DNA from: Candidatus Harpocratesius repetitus | GTDB taxonomy: Archaea > Asgardarchaeota > Lokiarchaeia > Sigyniarchaeales > Promethearchaeaceae | Direction: 5' to 3' | DNA length: 64,000 bases | Assembly: GCA_021498095.1 (NCBI GenBank) | Contig: JAIZWK010000001.1 | Span: 2,405,666 to 2,469,665, forward strand | Notes under the pieces: generated by a model | Seen by the model: only the letters and a program-made list of their open reading frames with translations | What the model was told of the DNA's origin: nothing | Databases searched by the model: none | Program-made: the position numbers and the translations under genes | Shown: positions 51,202 to 61,782 of the stretch, piece by piece | Layout: the number at the start of each line of letters is the position of its first letter | Position numbering within the stretch: position 1 is the first letter of the stretch

Positions 51202-53448
51202 ATGGTACATATAACAAAATATGCTAAGCCCTATCTGCCGATGATTTTAATTGCAGTTGGGTTGCTTTTTGCCCAAGCAAATTTTGATTTGGCTTTACCA
51301 GATTATTTCTCAAGAATTGTAAATGTTGGCATTCAGCAAAATGGAATTGAAGACGCAGTTCCAATTGCAATTCGAGAAAATCAAATGAATCACACATTCC
51401 TCTTTATGAGTAAAGAAAACAAATCTGTAGTTTTGCAGGCATATGAATTAAAAAGCAACAACTCTGCAGATTTTATGGAATATGTGGAAGAATTTCCACT
51501 TCTAAGAAATGAATCACTGTACATACTTACTCAAGATAATGATACAATTCATGAACAATTGAATTCAGTGATGGCAGATGTTTTATTGGTGGTTTTTACT
51601 CTTGAACAAATTCAAGCGAATTCAACAGAAATTCAAAATCAAAACATGAATTTATCTATTGGTTTTGATATGTCTAAAATCCCACCTGGAATGGATCTTT
51701 TCACTTTTCTAAGTCTTCTTCCTTCCGAACAACTTATGGAAATAAGAGACAGTATAAATCAAAAATTGTTGAGCTTGGGTGAAGATATGATCAAACAAGC
51801 AGCTATTTTTGCAGTGAAAGCAGAATATGAAGCCATTGGAATAGATACTGACAAAATACAAATGGATTATATAATGCGCATCGGAGGATTAATGCTTCTT
51901 CTTACACTGCTTTCAGCAATTTGTACTGTAATTGTAGGGTATCTTTCAGCAAAGACTGCGGCGGGAATGGCCAGGGATCTACGTACAGATGTTTTCAGAA
52001 AGGTAGAAAGTTTTTCAAACGCAGAATTTGATCAATTTTCAACAGCCTCATTAATTACTCGAACAACAAATGATATTACACAAATTCAGTTAGTAATGAT
52101 AATGCTAATACGTCTTGTTGTTTATGCACCGATTTTAGGAATAGGAGGAATAATTCGGGCATTTGCCAAGGATGCATCCATGTGGTGGTTGATTGCAATT
52201 GCAGTTGGATTTTTAATCAGCTTAGTTCTAATTATTGTTAAAATTGCATTGCCAAGATTCAAGAGTATTCAAAACTTAGTTGACCGTCTGAATTTGATCG
52301 CGCGTGAAAATCTCTCAGGTATAATGGTAATTCGAGCTTTTAATATGCAACAATTTGAAGAAAAGCGATTTGATGGTGCAAATGCAGATTTAACGGGAGT
52401 AAGTCTTTATGTTAATCGTGTTTTAGTTCTGCTGATGCCAGTAATGATGTTTACTATGAATGCACTAGCAGTAGTGATTATTTGGGTTGGATCTCATAGA
52501 GTTGCGGATGCAAATATGCAAGTTGGAGATATGATGGCATTCATGCAGTATGCAATTCAAATTGTGATGGCATTTCTAATGTTATCAATGATGTTCATAA
52601 TCTTACCCCGTGCCACCGTTTCTGCCAGCAGAATTGCAGAAGTTCTATCTACAGAACCTACAATCAATGATCCAACGGAACCTAAAACTTGGCAAAAAGA
52701 TTTTCAAGGTAAAGTAGAATTTGACAATGTTTCATTTAAATACCCTGGTGGTGAAGAGTACGCTCTAGAAAAAATCTCCTTTACTGCCAATCCAGGTCAA
52801 GTAACCGCCTTTATTGGTGCAACTGGTTCTGGAAAATCGACATTAATTCATTTACTGCTCAGATTCTATGATGTAACTGAAGGTGCCATTAAAATCGATG
52901 GAATTGATATCCGGGATGTCACCCAACATTCTTTAAGAGAAAAAATCGGATATGTTCCACAAAAAAGCGTTCTCTTTTCTGGTACTATTGGTTCTAATTT
53001 AAAATATGCAGATGAAAATGCAGATGATGATACTTTGAACACAGCAATATCAATTGCTCAAGCGAAAGAATTTGTTGAATCTTCTCCCGAAAAATATAAC
53101 ACACTTATAGCTCAAGGTGGAATAAATGTCTCAGGAGGACAAAAACAACGATTGGCAATTGCACGTGCACTAGTAAAAAAAGCACCAATAAATATCCTAG
53201 ATGACAGTTCTTCTGCCTTAGATTTTAAAACAGATGCTGCTTTACGACATGCTTTAAAGCAGGAAATGGGAAATAAAACGCTTTTTTTGGTTACACAGCG
53301 AGTCTCTTCTGTAATGAATGCAGATCAAATTATAGTGCTAGACGAAGGAAAATTAGTCGGAAAAGGTACTCATCGAGATTTACTTGAAACATGTGAGATT
53401 TATAAAGAAATAGCACTTTCACAACTTGCATTGGAGGAACTACAATGA
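51202..53448 (+). CDS. ABC multidrug exporter half-transporter 1
   Basis: GATGSGKSTLIHLLLRFYD, NVSGGQKQRLAIARAL, NILDDSSSALD. Confidence 0.93.
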   Translation: MVHITKYAKPYLPMILIAVGLLFAQANFDLALPDYFSRIVNVGIQQNGIEDAVPIAIRENQMNHTFLFMSKENKSVVLQAYELKSNNSADFMEYVEEFPLLRNESLYILTQDNDTIHEQLNSVMADVLLVVFTLEQIQANSTEIQNQNMNLSIGFDMSKIPPGMDLFTFLSLLPSEQLMEIRDSINQKLLSLGEDMIKQAAIFAVKAEYEAIGIDTDKIQMDYIMRIGGLMLLLTLLSAICTVIVGYLSAKTAAGMARDLRTDVFRKVESFSNAEFDQFSTASLITRTTNDITQIQLVMIMLIRLVVYAPILGIGGIIRAFAKDASMWWLIAIAVGFLISLVLIIVKIALPRFKSIQNLVDRLNLIARENLSGIMVIRAFNMQQFEEKRFDGANADLTGVSLYVNRVLVLLMPVMMFTMNALAVVIIWVGSHRVADANMQVGDMMAFMQYAIQIVMAFLMLSMMFIILPRATVSASRIAEVLSTEPTINDPTEPKTWQKDFQGKVEFDNVSFKYPGGEEYALEKISFTANPGQVTAFIGATGSGKSTLIHLLLRFYDVTEGAIKIDGIDIRDVTQHSLREKIGYVPQKSVLFSGTIGSNLKYADENADDDTLNTAISIAQAKEFVESSPEKYNTLIAQGGINVSGGQKQRLAIARALVKKAPINILDDSSSALDFKTDAALRHALKQEMGNKTLFLVTQRVSSVMNADQIIVLDEGKLVGKGTHRDLLETCEIYKEIALSQLALEELQ

Positions 53449-55364
53449 TCAGATCACCAAATTCTCCTTTAAAATCAATACAAAATCCCTCTAAAAACTC
53501 TACAGAAAAACCTTCTAAAGGTCCAAGTGGTTTTCGTAGCAGGCAACATTCTATGATGATGAGTGGAGAAAAAGCAAGGAATTTTAAACAAACCATGCGA
53601 AATCTAGGCCAATATTTACGAGAATATCGATTTCAAATTTGGATTGTAATTTTCTTTGCAATTCTTTCAACAACTGCGAGTATTGTTGGTCCAAAAATTT
53701 TAGGAAAAGCTACAACATCCTTATTTGAAGGAATAATCACAGAATTAAACGGAACAGGTACCATTGATTTCGGTTATATTGGTTTAATTGTTGTTGTAAC
53801 TCTGTTACTGTATGCAATATCTATGCTTTTCGCATATATTCAAGGATGGATAATGGCAAAAGTTTCTACCATTGTGGCATATAAATTTCGAAGGGATATT
53901 TCGCAGAAAATTAATAGACTTCCATTGAAATATTTTGATAACACCACTCAGGGTGAAGTACTTTCAAGATTAACAAATGATGTTGATACAGTTAATCAAA
54001 CATTAAGTCAAAGCATGTCCCAAATAATAACTTCAGTTGTTACAGTAATTGGAGTATTAGTTATGATGTTCACTATAAATTGGATAATGACATTAGCTTC
54101 TTTGATTATCATCCCCCTATCAATGGTTTTCATCAGTTTCATCATCAAAAAATCACAAAAATACTTCAAGCAGCAACAGGATGAACTCGGACATGTTAAC
54201 GGCCACGTAGAAGAAATGTATGGAGGTCATGTTGTTGTCAAAGCTTTCAATGGTGAAGAAAGAAGTATTCAAGAATTTGATAAACACAATAATTCGTTAT
54301 ATGGTGTAATGTGGAAATCACAATTTCTTTCTGGATTGATGATGCCATTAATGCGTTTTATTGGTAATTTAGGTTATGTAGCAGTAGTTATTCTTGGCGG
54401 ATGGTTGGCAAGTATTGGAAGCATTTCAGTGGGAGATATCCAGGCGTTCATTCAATATGTGCGCTCATTCACACAACCTATGTCACAATTGGCAAATATA
54501 TCCAATGTTCTTCAACAAACAGCCGCTGCAGCTGAACGAGTCTTTGAATTTTTATCTGAGGAAGAAGAAACACCAGATACACCTAATCCAATAAAAGTTC
54601 CAGAAGTAATGGGAGAAGTAGAATTTCAACATGTGCATTTCGGTTATACACCCGATAAAATAATTATCAAAGATTTTTCAGCTAAAGCAAATCCAGGGCA
54701 AAAAATAGCTATTGTTGGTCCAACAGGAGCAGGAAAAACTACAATGGTTAAATTACTAATGCGGTTCTACGATTTGAATGAAGGTGCCATTTTAGTTGAA
54801 GGTCATAACATTACAGAATTTACTCGACGGGATTTACGTTCAATGTTTGGAATGGTACTGCAAGATACCTGGTTGTATAATGATACAATCATGGAAAATA
54901 TTCGTTATGGGAAACCTGATGCTACAGATGAAGAAGTCATTGCTGCAGCAACTGCGGCTCATGTGGACCATTTTATTCACACATTACCAGGAGGATATCA
55001 AATGGTTTTGAATGAAGAGACAACTAACTTATCTCAAGGACAAATGCAGCTTTTAACGATTGCCAGAGCGATTTTAGCCAATCCAAAGATTCTCATTCTG
55101 GATGAAGCCACGAGTTCAGTAGATACACGCACAGAAATATTGATTCAAAAAGCGATGGATAAATTAATGGAAAATCGAACAAGCTTTGTAATTGCACACC
55201 GATTATCAACCATACGAGATGCAGATTTAATTTTAGTTATGTGCGATGGAGATATTATAGAACAAGGTTCTCATGAAGAATTGTTGGCTAAAAAAGGATT
55301 TTATGCAGATATTTACAACAGCCAATTCGAGCATATTCCTTTACTGAGCATAAACCAAAAATAA
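53445..55364 (+). CDS. ABC multidrug exporter half-transporter 2
   Basis: GPTGAGKTTMVKLLMRFYD, NLSQGQMQLLTIARAIL, LILDEATSSVDT; 4-bp overlap with half-transporter 1. Confidence 0.93.
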   Translation: MIRSPNSPLKSIQNPSKNSTEKPSKGPSGFRSRQHSMMMSGEKARNFKQTMRNLGQYLREYRFQIWIVIFFAILSTTASIVGPKILGKATTSLFEGIITELNGTGTIDFGYIGLIVVVTLLLYAISMLFAYIQGWIMAKVSTIVAYKFRRDISQKINRLPLKYFDNTTQGEVLSRLTNDVDTVNQTLSQSMSQIITSVVTVIGVLVMMFTINWIMTLASLIIIPLSMVFISFIIKKSQKYFKQQQDELGHVNGHVEEMYGGHVVVKAFNGEERSIQEFDKHNNSLYGVMWKSQFLSGLMMPLMRFIGNLGYVAVVILGGWLASIGSISVGDIQAFIQYVRSFTQPMSQLANISNVLQQTAAAAERVFEFLSEEEETPDTPNPIKVPEVMGEVEFQHVHFGYTPDKIIIKDFSAKANPGQKIAIVGPTGAGKTTMVKLLMRFYDLNEGAILVEGHNITEFTRRDLRSMFGMVLQDTWLYNDTIMENIRYGKPDATDEEVIAAATAAHVDHFIHTLPGGYQMVLNEETTNLSQGQMQLLTIARAILANPKILILDEATSSVDTRTEILIQKAMDKLMENRTSFVIAHRLSTIRDADLILVMCDGDIIEQGSHEELLAKKGFYADIYNSQFEHIPLLSINQK

Positions 55365-55374
55365 TAGTATTTTT

Positions 55375-55924
55375 GACTATTTTTAAGAATGAAGGATCAA
55401 TTAAGAGAAGCCTTATTTTTTAAATTATTTCAATATTATCGTTCAAAAAAATCTCATTGACAATTTCATTGAAGTTTTAGAGCAAAACATACACTATTTT
55501 AAAGCTTATGACAAAGAAAAGTAGGAATATGCATAAATTGATATTTTTATAAAACTCTCAAACTGGCAAAAATATGTTTTCCGCAGTTACAGTTGCTATA
55601 AAGGAAATACAAGACTATTTGTGACAAAAGTTTTATTAAATTATCTGGCGGAGAATATTAATAGTAGGATTAAGACTCGCGTGCATTAAACTGGTCCTAA
55701 AACACCTGAGGGTTTAGAACAGCGACTTCAGGCATATATTACAATCACAAATGAACCCAAAATCTTATAAATTACCATTGTTTCACACCGATTTAGCCCA
55801 AAAATGCTCTTTAATGAGTGGAATAATTCAGGAATTAAACGATTATTTCAATTAAACGAAAAATGGGGGAAAAAAATTCAAACCGAGGTGTTAGTGAATT
55901 GATCCTTCGTAATTAAAAATAGCC
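55375..55924 (+). mobile_element. internally deleted IS derivative (IS-A1) with TIRs and 8-bp TSD
   Basis: Left TIR gactatttttaagaatgaaggatcaatt, right TIR (rc) ggctatttttaattacgaaggatcaatt; GTATTTTT at 55367-55374 and 55925-55932; residual transposase ENINSRIKTRVH*TGPKTPEGLEQRLQAYITITNEPKIL. Confidence 0.8.
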
Positions 55925-55932
55925 GTATTTTT

Positions 55933-56125
55933 ATTTTTTCATCTTTTTTTCAAATACCATATATTTCTTTTATTCTCATGCGATTAATGTTCATAAGAAG
56001 AATTATCAGAAATTTTTCTATTATCCTTAAATTACTTACTGCAATAGCACATCTCTATTAGCTGAACATAAAAAAAAAACTGCGAACAATCGATCCAGCA
56101 AATTATAAATAAATACCCATGAAAA
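55933..56125 (+). pseudogene. duplicate of acyltransferase upstream region and 5' end (paralog of about 61990-62165)
   Basis: catgcgattaatgttcataagaagaattatcagaaattttt...gcacatctctattagctga... nearly identical to 62025-62155; reading frame broken. Confidence 0.75.
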
Positions 56126-56153
56126 TAATAAATTTTGAATTTTTAAATTCGAT

Positions 56154-57069
56154 GATGAATTTTCAAGTCGAAGGATAAATTAGAAGATTACTCATTTTTC
56201 TTTTTTCATCTCACATTTTAACACACCAATATATCCAACAAAGGAGATTTTAGAATTTTGGTATTTAGGAATGAATATTGAAAGTTATGGCGAATAGTAA
56301 TTGAGTCCAATATCGTCGGATTATTTTGACAGATGATGCAGGCTCGAATTCGCTTCTCGATACTCTCGACCGTTTTCGGCACTGTTAATACAAGAAAATT
56401 CGAAAGCAAACTATTTTTATGTTCTGCAAGATTATTTTGGATGTGTTTTAATGCGTAAAGATGTATAACTTCTGCTAACGCTGCGCCAACAGCAGGAGAA
56501 ATTTCTTTACCAACTCATACCGTTTTTCGGTACGGATCAATTTTTGCATAGCCCCGTTTTCCCTTGTTAAATACGGTGCGAAATCTTTTTCGGCCTCGTT
56601 TTTTCTTCACTTTTGAAGATTGCTTTTTCTTATTTTGATTGTTCTTTACTTCTTTCGGTCTACCTCGCTTCTTTTTAAGCTGATGGTTCAAATTTTCAAT
56701 TTTCTCTGTGTAAAAATATTTCTTTTTCGCTCTTTTTTTGGCAAAATCTGATTTCACTCCAATTGTGGTAGTGATTCGATTGTTTTTTTCGTAGTTAAAT
56801 CTTTCAATCACAATGTCTTTATAGGTTTTTTTATGTTTGTGCATAATTAGGGTTATTGGGCGATTTAGATTCTTAACACAAGCCCGAGTTCCATTCCAAG
56901 CATCTGCTGTAAGAACTTCAATCCGTTCTTGTGAGTTAGAATCCGCTTCCAAGATTACATCACGAATATCTTCCCATTTACGTGTTTCAGAAACTTTTAA
57001 GCCTAATACTTTATGAGTAGAATATTATGTACCCAAATTCGAAATTCTTCTTCAACTTGAAAATGCATC
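56154..57069 (-). mobile_element. degenerate IS element (IS-B) with DDE transposase fragment
   Basis: TIR-like ends gatgaattttcaagtcgaagg (56154) and rc gatgcattttcaagttgaagaag (57047-57069); ORF 56515-56952 (VLTADAWNGTRACVKNL...KRGRPKEVK) homologous to IS-A2 transposase. Confidence 0.65.
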
Positions 57070-57241
57070 CAAATGTTTATATATATGACTATGACTAATA
57101 TATATTGTAAACTTTATGTTTACATTTAAACAAAACAAATTACTCCATATTAATTTGAATTTAAATATCAACTAAAATTTTTTAATATCAATTAGAATAT
57201 TTAAATGATATGAAATAGGAGGAATATAAAAGGTGAATTTA

Positions 57242-57835
57242 ATGGAAGAAAAGTTTCCGATTGAAAAAATTCGTGAACTTTTAAAAAATGGAATGCCTTT
57301 GAATGAAATTATGTCAAGAGTTATGAAAATTGGTGCCGAAATTGTTGAAAATTTTGGCCATAAAGACTATAGTAGCCCAATGGAACTTTTTAAAGAAATA
57401 CAAGATGGAACTTCTCCTTTAAATAAAATTGAAGGACAATTATCACCTGTTATTCAAGATCAAAAAACAAATGTTTTTGCTGTAAAAGTTTGCCCAATGA
57501 AAAAAATTATGCAAGAAATGTCGAAAGGTGATGAATACGACCAAAACGTAAATTCTGTTTTAGATGATTTTCATCTAAGAGAAAATGAAACATCAGGAAA
57601 TTATAGTGATATTGGTTGTTATATTCAACAACAAATTAGACAAATGCTTATTTCTTCGTTTACTTTAAACGGTAAATATGATTTTAATTTAATTCATTTA
57701 GGGTGTGATAAAGGAAAAGGGAGAAATATCAGCGAAGGTGATGTTGAAGCAATCAAAATGGACCGAGAAATGCTTTCAAAACTTTTGGATGAAAATGACT
57801 GCGTTTATGCAATTTCTGTAAAGGAGGGGCAATAA
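57242..57835 (+). CDS. hypothetical protein, cassette gene 1
   Basis: ggaggaatataaaaggtg SD-like upstream; MEEKFPIEKIRELLKNGMPLNEIMSRVMKIG; no family recognised. Confidence 0.7.
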   Translation: MEEKFPIEKIRELLKNGMPLNEIMSRVMKIGAEIVENFGHKDYSSPMELFKEIQDGTSPLNKIEGQLSPVIQDQKTNVFAVKVCPMKKIMQEMSKGDEYDQNVNSVLDDFHLRENETSGNYSDIGCYIQQQIRQMLISSFTLNGKYDFNLIHLGCDKGKGRNISEGDVEAIKMDREMLSKLLDENDCVYAISVKEGQ

Positions 57836-57836
57836 A

Positions 57837-58136
57837 ATGAGTGAATCAACCTTAAAAAAGGAATTATTTTATAAAATTGTTGAAGTATTAGAAGAGAAAA
57901 TTTCCATGTCAGCTTATTATACTGTAGAATTAGCATGTCAAAATATAAATAAAACTCCTGAACAAATAACAAAAGAAGATTTACCGAATGTTGTTAATGC
58001 TATCTTAGATATCTACAAAGAATACTACCCACATCGAGTTGCTGATGTTGGAAATCATCTCTCTATGGCATTATTACAAAAATTTGATATAAAAAGGAAA
58101 AAACGACGACGAGGTTTTGTCTTTTTCAAAAGGTGA
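57837..58136 (+). CDS. hypothetical small helical protein, cassette gene 2
   Basis: Starts immediately after the stop of gene 1; basic C-terminus KRKKRRRGFVFFKR. Confidence 0.65.
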   Translation: MSESTLKKELFYKIVEVLEEKISMSAYYTVELACQNINKTPEQITKEDLPNVVNAILDIYKEYYPHRVADVGNHLSMALLQKFDIKRKKRRRGFVFFKR

Positions 58137-58588
58137 TAATAATGTGGGTTTACCTTGTAATTGACAAAAATGGAATTCCTATAATTCAATATCCACTGTT
58201 AGATGATACAAACATCGATGGTCAGATGAAAATGAATACTATTTTACTTTCAGGATTATTAAGTGCATTAAATACTTTAAGCATTGAAGCAACTGGAGAA
58301 ACTATTTCAAAAGTAAATTTTGGATCAATTCAAGCAGTAATCTCTCGTGATAAAAATAAATGTCTTCATGTAGTTTTTGGAGAAGAGAATATTCCTATTG
58401 AAATACTTCGAGAAATTCATATACAAGCTAAAGACACGTTTTTATTATCAATGAATAAATTTAGGTCAGATGATGAGTCATTTAAGTCACTTGATTCAAA
58501 TGAAATGCAAAATGATGTAAGAGATTTGTTCGCTCCAATATTCTTTTTATACAAAAAAAAAATCTTGAATTATAATAAAATTAACTAA
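58133..58588 (+). CDS. longin/roadblock-like small protein, cassette gene 3
   Basis: WVYLVIDKNGIPIIQYPLL...LLSGLLSALNTLSIEATGETISKVNFGSIQAVIS pattern; ORF overlaps gene 2 by 4 bp (ATG alternative at 58142). Confidence 0.6.
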   Translation: MIIMWVYLVIDKNGIPIIQYPLLDDTNIDGQMKMNTILLSGLLSALNTLSIEATGETISKVNFGSIQAVISRDKNKCLHVVFGEENIPIEILREIHIQAKDTFLLSMNKFRSDDESFKSLDSNEMQNDVRDLFAPIFFLYKKKILNYNKIN

Positions 58589-58622
58589 TGATAACATCTT
58601 ATTTAAGTATTTGGGTTGGTTA

Positions 58623-58730
58623 GGTATGGTCTTGTCTAAAAAATGTAGAGAGACCTGCTAACGGCTTAACGTGTTGGTGCTATTGTACCATGGCTGATGA
58701 ACCGATAATATCGGTTGACTAACTGATACC
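58623..58730 (+). ncRNA. candidate structured RNA (four-helix)
   Basis: Closing GGTAT/ATACC with three internal hairpins GGTCT/AGACC, GCTAAC/GTTGGT and ACCGATA/TATCGGT, followed by T8; locally elevated GC. Confidence 0.35.
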
Positions 58731-58747
58731 ATTTTTTTTCAAGTACT

Positions 58748-60359
58748 TGCAATTTTTAATTACGAAGAATCAATTCATTGAAGCCTCGGTATGAATTTTT
58801 CTTCTTTTTTTCTTCTTTTTTTCCTCTATTTTTCCTTCAATTGAAATTATTGCTTAATTCTTGAATTGTTCTATATATTAAATAGAATTATTGGGCGAAA
58901 TAGGTGTGCAACAATGGTAATTCCTAAGATTTCTGGTTTATTTCTGGCGATAATAAATGCCCGAAGTCGCTGATCTAAACCCTCAGCTGTTTTAGGAACA
59001 GTTAAATGAACACAAGTCTCAATCACACTATTTATATTCTCCGCTAGATTATTTGATATAGATTTGTGCCAAAATTAGTCTTGTGTTTCCCTAAAAGCAG
59101 CTGCAACTGTGGGAAGCACATCTTTTGCCAATCTTAGAGTTTTACGAGAAGGGTCAATTTTTGCATATTTCCGTTTTCCTCTGTCAAAAATTGTAAAGAG
59201 TCCTTTCCGTCCTCGCTTTATTTTTGGTTTTTGGTTTTTTCTTTGTTTTCCTTGCCCGTTTTTCACTCCTTTTGGTTTTCCCCTTTTTTTTGATATTGGC
59301 ACACTCAAATCATCTTTATTCTCTAGGCAAAAGTATTCTCACTTTCGCCGTTTTTTAAAAAAATCGGTTTTAAGACCTATTTTAGTGATTATCCGCTTCG
59401 TATTTTCATAGTCAATATGCCAAATAACGGCTTTATCATAGGTTTTTTTTTGTTTGTGAATTACTAAGGTAATATTACGCGTCAAATTCTTGCTCATTGT
59501 TTGTGTAGCACCCCATGCATCGGCAGTAATTACCTTTATCGGTAATTTTGTATTTCGATTCGCTTCTTCAAAAACTTCATGGATGTCTTTTTCATTCCGC
59601 GTTTTTGAAACCTTTATTCCGAGGATTTTATGAGTAGTATAACCCGTGAACATTATAATATACAACGCTACACCGTATATCCGAATGAAAGTTTTATCTT
59701 CTGCAACTGCAGTATCATTCGTTAATTCCACAACCAAATTTTTTAATCCCTGAAGATTTGAGATTGTTTTCTCTATCTTAAAACGCAAATAGCAAATGAG
59801 AGCATCAGAAACGCTATATTTTTCGGCTATAGCACTCTGACTGATTTTTCCTTCCATGATTTCTTTTGTCATCTTACCGAGCATACTGTCAAGCACTTTT
59901 TTGACACCTCCAGATGTAGTCAAAGCAAATTGTCGGGCAGTATTGTGTGTTTTATTGAATAAACATTAAGGATTTTTACACTAATAATATTGAACTCTTC
60001 TACCTTTCCGTTTATGAGTGCATATACTCCGACGACAGCAGAGCGACATTCTGGGCATAAAACAGGTATTATTTCTAGAATTCCTTCCCTTCCATCTTCG
60101 AAATTAATGCATAATGGCACGAATAATGGAAGATATTCCTTTTTAGGGCATCCTACCATAGGATAACACTTGATCAATGTGATTTAAACATTTTCAAAAC
60201 ATCGGTTTGCGAACTGACTTGAAATAGATGCTTAAGGTATTGTACACTTTGCATATAAATTTCAACTAGGTTGCCAAAAATAAATATTTGAAAGATAATT
60301 TGGGAATAATTTAGAAAATATTGCTTCTCTTAATTGATCTTTTATCCTTAAAAATAATC
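58748..60359 (-). mobile_element. full-length IS element (IS-A2), transposase decayed by stops/frameshifts
   Basis: Ends match IS-A1 TIRs (tgcaatttttaattacgaagaatcaatt; rc gattatttttaaggataaaagatcaattaagagaagc); ORFs 60177-59920, 59923-59339, 59308-59075 plus ENINSVIETCVHLTVPKTAEGLDQRLRAFII. Confidence 0.8.
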
Positions 60360-60511
60360 AATTCTATTCTTAATTTGTATTTTAAAAATAAATCTAAAAT
60401 ATGTTAAATAAATAAGAAATGACTGATTTCTGGTAAAATTTAGAGAAAGATAGTACAAATGATTAAATCTTGCGGCTCTTTATAGTTTTTTCATCACAAT
60501 GTAGTTATAAG

Positions 60512-60822
60512 TTACTGAAATTTTTCTATCCTGAATTGTTTTAAACCCCTCTGTATTATTGACAAAATCTTCTGTGGTGATTGGGGATGTGTTCTAAGTA
60601 GAATTACTCCAAATGGTTTCATTTTTTGATTAAAAACTAAATAACCAAAATCTTTATCTAGTGAAATAATAATTCTTTTATATTTTCTACTAATTTTTAT
60701 AATCTTTTATCCTTAATTCCTCTAAATTTTTCACTTATTGATATAACATCATATCCTGTATCTTTTAACGAAAGATAAACAGATTTAGGAATATTCTCAT
60801 CTAAAAGAAATTTAAAATTCAT
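60512..60822 (-). pseudogene. DUF5615 PIN-like toxin, frameshifted
   Basis: MNFKFLLDENIPKSVYLSLKDTGYDVISISEKFRGIKDKR/IIKISRKYKRIIISLDKDFGYLVFNQKMKPFGVILLRTHPQSPQKILSIIQRGLKQFRIEKFQ across one frameshift. Confidence 0.75.
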
Positions 60823-61155
60823 CAAATTCAACATCATAATTGAGGATATTTTATCTTTTTTAATTTAAACGCTTTTTTGAATATCATTCATATATTTCCG
60901 ACTTAATTCTGAAATATCGCAATTCTTTTTTTGTCGAACTCGATTTTTTCAAAGAATTTATTAAAAATTTACCATCCTCTTTATAAATTCTTCAATTTGA
61001 TGTCGATTTTATCATAATTTTTGAATTACATATCTTAAATTTGGCACCTTGGTAAAATCGACAAAAAATAAGGAAGGATATTTTAGATTTGAGTCGGAAG
61101 AATTAAGATGATGAGATGAAAAAATTCGAATCTTTGAAATTTAAAATACCCTCAA

Positions 61156-61377
61156 TTAAGCTTCAATCTTGAAAATCTGTTCTTCACGAATACTTTTCGT
61201 GGCATAATGTAAAACGGCCAAAATATCTTCTTTTGTAATATTATATTCATCTTGAATTTTATCATAAGACCAATCTTGCGCTAATAATTCCAAAATAAAA
61301 TCTACTGAAAGACGAGTGCCTTTAATACATGGTTTTCCGACACAAATAGAAGGATCAATAATAATTCTTTTAGACAT
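61156..61377 (-). CDS. DUF433 antitoxin-like protein
   Basis: MSKRIIIDPSICVGKPCIKGTRLSVDFILELLAQDWSYDKIQDEYNITKEDILAVLHYA. Confidence 0.9.
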   Translation of the reverse strand: MSKRIIIDPSICVGKPCIKGTRLSVDFILELLAQDWSYDKIQDEYNITKEDILAVLHYATKSIREEQIFKIEA

Positions 61378-61782
61378 ACAATTAACTAATTTAAACACGA
61401 TAATATAAATTTCACTTTTAGTCCTTCAGTTTAAATTATAAATTTAAGGTAGATTTTGTTAAAATTCTTCATAAAAAAAGTGTACGGGATGATATCTATC
61501 ATATAATTGATTCAATCATCTTTATTGCACATAAAAAATTCCTTTTCAAAAAATAATCTCGAATGAACGCTTCAATTTATCTTCATAAGTTCTGATATAC
61601 TATAGATAGAATTGAATATGGTGCTTTTTTTCTGAATATTTCCTTCAACTGGCGCTTTAATATACAAACCCTTGAATCTTGACGACATAAAATATCCGTT
61701 AAGAATAGAGTGCTTGTTTTTTAAAAGAACACAGAAATTAAAAGAAAATAATTGCTGTTATATCTATTTGTTTATTGGATTA

